In this document: one piece after another, positions 5,106-8,654 of the stretch
Layout: every line of letters starts with the position of its first letter
Position numbering within the stretch: the stretch's first letter is position 1
Source of the DNA: Nanobdellota archaeon
Lineage (GTDB): Archaea; Nanobdellota; Nanobdellia; SCGC-AAA011-G17; JAFCDX01
Direction: 5' to 3'
NCBI GenBank assembly: GCA_018816585.1
Contig: JAHIVQ010000105.1
Span: forward strand, 1 to 8,654
Length of the DNA stretch: 8,654 nt
Translations under genes and position numbers: made by a program
The notes under the pieces: model-generated
Told to the model about the DNA's origin: nothing
What the model saw: the letters and a program-made list of their open reading frames with translations, nothing else
The model's database searches: none

Positions 5106-6233
5106 CTATTTTGGCTCTAAAACATAGATATAACGCCTTATTTTGCTGTTTTTAAGCATATATTGAATAGGCATTTTTATGTTAATTCTTGGCTTATAAA
5201 TCTCAAATTTATTAGTTAATCTTAATGGATCTATACTTATTCCTGCTATTTCAGGCATAATTATTGCAATTTTTCCTTTTTTACTTATAACATTATAAGC
5301 ATCCTCAAAAAATCTAGTATATATACTCTTTAATTCATTTATAATATTCATTGCTTCTTTAGTAGTTGGTTCTTTTTTCAAGAATGGACCCATATATGGT
5401 TCAGAAACAATTGCATCAACTCTATTTTTTATTATTTTATTCAAAAATCTTGAATCTCCATGGTAAATTTTATAAGTATTTCTTATATTATATTCTATTC
5501 TCAACCAGTCCATATTCTTAATAGAATCATTTACAGAATTTTTATCAAGATCAACACCAATAACATTAATTTTCTTTAATAGTGCTTCTTGCAAGACTGT
5601 ACCTGTACCACAGAATGGATCAAGTAAGGTATCGTTATTCTTTGCATAGGATAAATTAATTAAAATCTTTGCAAGCCTTATTGAAATGCTCTTAAGAAAA
5701 TCTTTTTTTGGTCTTTCTGAATCTCTTTTTTTATATTCTTCTGGATTAAATACTGCTACTGTCCTTGCAATATTATTCTTAAATATTACAACATCAATAC
5801 CATTATTTATTAAATCCCTATCTAATAATTCTGTTGGTGTCAGGAACTCATCTGTTCTTCTCTTTGGTTTTTTTAATATCCCTTTTATCCTTTCTTTCTT
5901 GAATTTATCCTTTAATATCTCCCTTACATAATCTGATAGGGTTGTACTATAACCAGAAATTGAGTAAAATACTTTTTTATTGTAATTTAGGTTTAGATTG
6001 TTGAAATGGTATTCTATTTCACTAAGATTTTCTGTTGAAGAGAAAACTTCAGCTATTTTTATTATTCCTGCTAATTCTTTTATTAAATTTTTAATATTAT
6101 CTAGAGAAACTAGAGCTACTTGTTTGCTGTAATCAAGTATTTTATATTCTATATTTCTTGATTCAAAATAACATTCAAGTTCCAATAAAGACAATTCAGG
6201 GTCTCTACCAAGAATAAATAAATAATTCTTCAT
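5106..6233 (-). CDS. Trm-G10/Trm11-like tRNA (guanine-N2) methyltransferase
   Basis: A 375-residue SAM-dependent RNA methyltransferase. The N-terminus (YLFILGRDPELSLLELE, residues 4-20) is typical of the archaeal Trm-G10/eukaryotic Trm11 group, and residues up to about 160 would hold the THUMP-type RNA-binding region. The segment IARTVAVFNPEEYKKRD (155-171) links to a Rossmann-fold domain with motif I LDPFCGTGT (204-212) and the SAM-binding acidic strand GVDLD (226-230). The catalytic motif IV is SEPYMGPF at 277-284 instead of the usual DPPY or NPPY of N2-guanine enzymes. Known members make m2G or m2,2G at tRNA position 10, and both tRNA-like genes in this window have G10. The ATG overlaps the upstream gene's TGA (ATGA), so the two are translationally coupled. 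The fold is firm; the exact modified base is inference. Confidence 0.85.
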   Translation of the reverse strand: MKNYLFILGRDPELSLLELECYFESRNIEYKILDYSKQVALVSLDNIKNLIKELAGIIKIAEVFSSTENLSEIEYHFNNLNLNYNKKVFYSISGYSTTLSDYVREILKDKFKKERIKGILKKPKRRTDEFLTPTELLDRDLINNGIDVVIFKNNIARTVAVFNPEEYKKRDSERPKKDFLKSISIRLAKILINLSYAKNNDTLLDPFCGTGTVLQEALLKKINVIGVDLDKNSVNDSIKNMDWLRIEYNIRNTYKIYHGDSRFLNKIIKNRVDAIVSEPYMGPFLKKEPTTKEAMNIINELKSIYTRFFEDAYNVISKKGKIAIIMPEIAGISIDPLRLTNKFEIYKPRINIKMPIQYMLKNSKIRRYIYVLEPK

Positions 6234-7171
6234 AATTTTTTTAAGATTAATTGCCCTTTTAACCTTTTCTCTATAAATTCCTCAACTTTTTTAGTAGAAG
6301 AGCCAGAAGTTAATAACAAGCCATTCATGTTCTTTTGTTGGGCTTCATTATGGACTATTAATAAATCTGTATTTGATATCTTAGCTTTATTTAGTGCTTT
6401 TAAGAATAGTGTTAAATCTCCAACTACAGATGGAAGTTTTATTACCATGTTAATTTCCTTGTTTTTCTTTATTATCTCTGAATTTACAACTTTTATCTGA
6501 TTTTTTTGTAAATATTCATATACTCTTTCTTCAAACATATCTTTTGATTTTGGTTTCCTTATTATTCTTGATTTTATTTTTTGTAATAAAGATTCTTGTT
6601 TTTCTTCCTTGATTTCTTTAACTTCTTCTTTTGGTTTTATTTCCTCTTGTTTTTCTTCTATAACTTCTTTTATTTCTTTTTGTTCTATTATTGGCTTAAC
6701 TTCTTCTTTACGACCCATTAATTTTATTATTTTTGATTTAGCTTCTTCGTCAGGAAGAATATACCACTTCCAAAATATTTGCGTCTTATTATTATCATTT
6801 ACATCTATTTGTACAGCAAAATCTCTCAAATATCTTATAGCAACTCTTATTGCTGGTTCAAGATTTGAATCTTTTAAAACTAAATTCTTTTTTAATAAGT
6901 CAAAAGCCTCTTTTTCCTTGTCTTTTAAGTGAGGATATAACATTGATTGCAATTTATATTCCTGACCGGGAACATAGTATAATGGTGACCCACCAAATTT
7001 AGCATGGCTTATAAGTATTTTTTTTGAGTTTGCTAATTCTGATAAAACAGCTGAAGAAATATAACTCTCACGCTCTATTATCTTTGATATTTGAACAGGT
7101 AAAGAAGGACCATTTCTTTGCACAAATTCAAGCACTTTTGGCTTAAAATCAATCTTTTGTTTTTCTTCCAT
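6230..7171 (-). CDS. Winged-helix protein with charged linker and uncharacterised C-terminal domain
   Basis: A 313-residue protein in three parts. Residues about 8-70 look like a winged helix (KVLEFVQRNGPSLPVQISKIIERE, wing near SHAKFGGSPLYYVP). Residues about 80-150 form a mixed helical region containing FWKWYILPDEE. Residues about 153-208 are a low-complexity linker of Lys and Glu repeats, probably a charged helix. Residues 211-313 form a compact alpha/beta domain ending in a Lys-rich tail; its pattern of EERVYEYL helix, INMVIKLPS strand, DLLIVHNEA strand and GLLLTSG strand recalls restriction-endonuclease-like folds, but no PD-(D/E)xK active site is evident, so this is only a suggestion. 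It is coupled by a four-base overlap to the tRNA methyltransferase, hinting at a nucleic-acid-related job. I do not recognise a named family. The ATG at 7171 lies about 24 bases below a TATA-like sequence. Confidence 0.75.
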   Translation of the reverse strand: MEEKQKIDFKPKVLEFVQRNGPSLPVQISKIIERESYISSAVLSELANSKKILISHAKFGGSPLYYVPGQEYKLQSMLYPHLKDKEKEAFDLLKKNLVLKDSNLEPAIRVAIRYLRDFAVQIDVNDNNKTQIFWKWYILPDEEAKSKIIKLMGRKEEVKPIIEQKEIKEVIEEKQEEIKPKEEVKEIKEEKQESLLQKIKSRIIRKPKSKDMFEERVYEYLQKNQIKVVNSEIIKKNKEINMVIKLPSVVGDLTLFLKALNKAKISNTDLLIVHNEAQQKNMNGLLLTSGSSTKKVEEFIEKRLKGQLILKKL

Positions 7172-7190
7172 CTAATTTTTAGAAATAAAG

Positions 7191-7199
7191 AGTATAAGT
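7191..7199 (-). promoter_or_regulatory. TATA-like element upstream of the winged-helix gene
   Basis: ACTTATACT on the minus strand, centred about 24 bases before the ATG at 7171, in the 52-base gap after the splicing endonuclease gene. A second AT-rich candidate lies at about 7205-7218. The gene may be read both from here and by read-through. Confidence 0.4.
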
Positions 7200-7223
7200 A
7201 TTTTTTGGTGTTAAAATATATAA

Positions 7224-7793
7224 TTAAGGTCTTGTCCATGTAATTTCATAATAAGTTACATCTGATTCTTCATCTACAATACCTATAAGCAAATTTTTCC
7301 TTGTTGAGTGTGCAACTCTGTTCTTCGCTGAAAATTCATGCCAGTTAAAACTATCTGTCTCATGAACAGGAAAAACAACCCATTTTGCGTGATCATCACC
7401 AGGTTTAACACCTCTATCATATACTCTAAAATCAGCTCCAAATTTAAGTGCTGTCTTTGCAATATAGCCTCTTTTTCTTAAATCACGATAAACACAATAT
7501 TTTATCCAAAAGGTCTTGTCTAATTTAGAGGCTTTTTTCATAAAAACATCAAAATCCATAAGTTTCTTTCCATCATAAATATTTATTCTTTCTTTTTCAA
7601 GAAGAAATAGGGCTTCTATCATTCCATACTGGAACTTGTTCTTTTCAACAGGCTCTCCAAACCTTGATTTGTCATATATATCTCTTGTAATATTATTAGA
7701 ATCTGCAATTACATTTCTTGCTATTAAATGAGAATCAAATTTTTCTTCATTTACTTGTTCAATAATTGGTTCTTGCTTTTTCTTCTTAGTCAT
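7224..7793 (-). CDS. endA: tRNA-splicing endonuclease, homotetrameric (EndA) type
   Basis: Cuts introns from archaeal precursor tRNAs at the bulge-helix-bulge motif. The protein has 189 residues, close to the roughly 180 of homotetrameric enzymes, so one subunit carries both structural and catalytic functions. The catalytic domain is at about residues 95-189: GYIAKTALKFGADFRVYDRG, then DDHAKWVVFPV, then STRKNLLIGIV. The triad is Tyr125, His135 and Lys166; its spacing (10 and 31) equals that of the Methanocaldococcus enzyme (Tyr115, His125, Lys156). The C-terminus YYEITWTRP also fits the family. The reading frame is open upstream to an ATG at 7844, but the start at 7793 (MTKKKKQEP) is preferred: it gives the normal length, a TATA box lies about 25 bases upstream of it, and the extra residues would be encoded by promoter sequence. 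Confidence 0.95.
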   Translation of the reverse strand: MTKKKKQEPIIEQVNEEKFDSHLIARNVIADSNNITRDIYDKSRFGEPVEKNKFQYGMIEALFLLEKERINIYDGKKLMDFDVFMKKASKLDKTFWIKYCVYRDLRKRGYIAKTALKFGADFRVYDRGVKPGDDHAKWVVFPVHETDSFNWHEFSAKNRVAHSTRKNLLIGIVDEESDVTYYEITWTRP

Positions 7794-7813
7794 AGTATTT
7801 GATTCAGATATGA

Positions 7814-7821
7814 GTATAAAA
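7814..7821 (-). promoter_or_regulatory. TATA box for endA
   Basis: TTTTATAC on the minus strand, centred about 25 bases upstream of the ATG at 7793, with no Shine-Dalgarno sequence following. It supports the shorter protein start. Confidence 0.55.
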
Positions 7822-7825
7822 AGTT

Positions 7826-7835
7826 TTTTATATAC
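7826..7835 (+). promoter_or_regulatory. TATA-like element for the frameshifted gene at 7853
   Basis: TTTTATATAC centred about 22 bases before the ATG at 7853, back to back with the endA TATA box in the 59-base divergent gap. The spacing is slightly short of the usual 25. Confidence 0.4.
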
Positions 7836-7852
7836 AAAAATCATTGATTTAC

Positions 7853-8163
7853 ATGGTAAGAATTATAAGCAGGGAAATGGAGAAATTAATTGAAGAAAGA
7901 ATAGGTAGACAGTAGAAGAAATAGCAGAAAGTGATTATCAAGATTTAACTCCACAGAATGATATTGATTTAAGTTGTTGTCATCTATGTGAAGGGGATGT
8001 TAGATTGCAAATAGGTAGGGTAATAACAGCAACCGAACTTGAAAAAAAGAGAAAAGAATTTTTTGAAGGTAAAAATACAAAAATGGATATTCCACACAAA
8101 GAATATAGAGGATTATATAATAAAATTAAAACATTTGCAAGATCTCTTTATAATATGTTATAA
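7853..8163 (+). pseudogene. Small cysteine-containing protein gene interrupted by a -1 frameshift
   Basis: From the ATG at 7853 the frame reads MVRIISREMEKLIEERIGRQ and stops at TAG 7913-7915. Shifting back one base at 7912 opens an 83-codon frame (VEEIAESDYQDLTPQNDI...) that runs to TAA at 8161-8163. The joined product would be about 103 residues, and the join falls inside what looks like a continuous helical, charged segment, so a single missing base is the simplest explanation. The second part has a cysteine cluster SCCHLC (joined residues about 41-46) and a basic helical C-terminus (YRGLYNKIKTFARSLYNML). No family is recognised. There is no classical slippery heptamer at the join, which favours mutation or a sequencing/assembly error over programmed frameshifting. 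The second frame has no ATG before 8083. Confidence 0.6.
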
Positions 8164-8169
8164 GCAATA

Positions 8170-8177
8170 TTTATAAG
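8170..8177 (+). promoter_or_regulatory. TATA box for the ribonuclease Z gene
   Basis: TTTATAAG centred about 25 bases before the ATG at 8199, with no Shine-Dalgarno sequence between them. It starts seven bases after the preceding stop codon. Confidence 0.55.
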
Positions 8178-8198
8178 ATAGTTCTGTTACAATTATTT

Positions 8199-8654
8199 AT
8201 GGAAATAGTATTTTTAGGCACTTCAGCAATGCAGCCAACTAAGGAAAGGAATTTATCTGCTATTTTACTTAGTTATAAGAATGAAAATATTTTAGTTGAT
8301 TGCGGAGAAGGAACACAAAGGCAGTTCAGATTAATGGATTTAAAACCAACTAAAATAACAAAAATATTAATAACTCACTTACATGGAGATCATATTTTTG
8401 GATTACCTGGATTAATGCAAAATCTTGAAGTTAATAATTATAATGGAATATTAGAAATTTATGGTCCAAAAGGAACTGCTGAATTTTTTAAATTTTTATT
8501 TAAACTTGGAGTTTTTGTAAAATTAAGATATAAAATAACTGAAGTTGGAGATGGAATTATATGTAATCAAAAAGATTTTATGATTAAAGCTAAAAAATTA
8601 GACCATGGAAAATTATGTTATGGTTATGAATTCATAGAAAAAGATAGAAGAAAA
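8199..8654 (+). CDS. rnz: Ribonuclease Z, N-terminal part (3' end cut by window edge)
   Basis: tRNA 3' processing endonuclease of the metallo-beta-lactamase fold, which removes the 3' trailer of precursor tRNAs before CCA addition. The first 152 residues are present. MEIVFLGTSAMQPT is the typical start, with DCGEGTQRQF at 34-43. The zinc-binding motif is HLHGDH at 60-65, followed by the family-specific GLPGL at 68-72. His136 in LDHGKLCYGYE fits the later conserved histidine segment. Both tRNA genes in the window lack an encoded CCA, which is compatible with RNase Z processing. The start at 8199 is supported by the immediate beta strand and by a TATA box 25 bases upstream. The remaining half of the protein, including later zinc ligands, lies outside the window. 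Confidence 0.95.
   Translation, partial: MEIVFLGTSAMQPTKERNLSAILLSYKNENILVDCGEGTQRQFRLMDLKPTKITKILITHLHGDHIFGLPGLMQNLEVNNYNGILEIYGPKGTAEFFKFLFKLGVFVKLRYKITEVGDGIICNQKDFMIKAKKLDHGKLCYGYEFIEKDRRK

Noticed and set aside
5686..5931. Open frame on the + strand opposite the methyltransferase gene
   Set aside because: Hydrophobic translation typical of antisense reading of an AT-rich gene; the methyltransferase motifs are clear on the minus strand.
6590..6715. Short tandem-like repeats rich in CTTCTTT
   Set aside because: These encode the Lys/Glu low-complexity linker and do not form a regular DNA repeat; there are no CRISPR-like spacers.
6609..6932. Ser/Phe-rich open frame on the + strand that looks membrane-like
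   Set aside because: It is the antisense of the Lys/Glu linker and neighbouring part of the winged-helix protein, which explains its composition.
7794..7844. Upstream extension of endA by 17 codons
   Set aside because: The extension covers the TATA boxes of the divergent promoter and would make the protein longer than the family; 7793 fits better.
7913..7915. TAG read through as pyrrolysine or suppressed amber codon
   Set aside because: The frame after this TAG soon meets another TAG and then TAA, so read-through gives no sensible protein; a -1 shift does.

Overview
The window reads as chromosomal DNA from an AT-rich archaeon, most likely a small-genome DPANN lineage of the Woesearchaeota/Pacearchaeota kind (inference; no database search was possible). 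The archaeal assignment rests on a eukaryotic/archaeal-type glycyl-tRNA synthetase end, ribosomal protein S17e, the chromatin protein Alba, a homotetramer-type tRNA-splicing endonuclease, a Trm-G10/Trm11-like tRNA methyltransferase, and many genes with a TATA box about 25 bases upstream of an ATG and no Shine-Dalgarno sequence (leaderless style).

Layout. 1-352: 3' end of glyS (+). 345-1919: a free-standing LAGLIDADG protein with flanking helix-turn-helix regions (-), whose end overlaps the glyS end tail to tail. 1997-2444: two small + strand genes, a cysteine-rich 90-residue protein and a 37-residue lysine-rich peptide with a strong Shine-Dalgarno sequence and a T-tract terminator. 2506-2575: a tRNA-like gene with good D and T arms but no room for a normal anticodon loop. 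2614-4381: an overlapping three-gene operon (+): DEDD-type 3'-5' exonuclease-like protein, alpha/beta hydrolase, HIT hydrolase. 4401-4472: an intact tRNA with anticodon CAT. 7793-4527: a run of five - strand genes read in the order splicing endonuclease, winged-helix protein, tRNA methyltransferase, S17e, Alba. 7853-8163: a small cysteine-containing reading frame broken by a -1 frameshift (+). 8199-8654: the start of ribonuclease Z (+), running off the window.

Taken together, most of the window serves tRNA production and translation: charging (GlyRS), intron removal (EndA), 3' end processing (RNase Z), base methylation, two tRNA genes or tRNA-like genes, and a ribosomal protein. No CRISPR array, transposase, prophage or toxin-antitoxin module was seen, and no stretch longer than about 300 bases lacks a gene. 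The items most deserving a second look are the anticodon-loop-less tRNA-like gene (2506-2575), the multi-domain LAGLIDADG protein (345-1919), the frameshifted gene (7853-8163), and the uncharacterised winged-helix protein translationally coupled to the methyltransferase (6230-7171).
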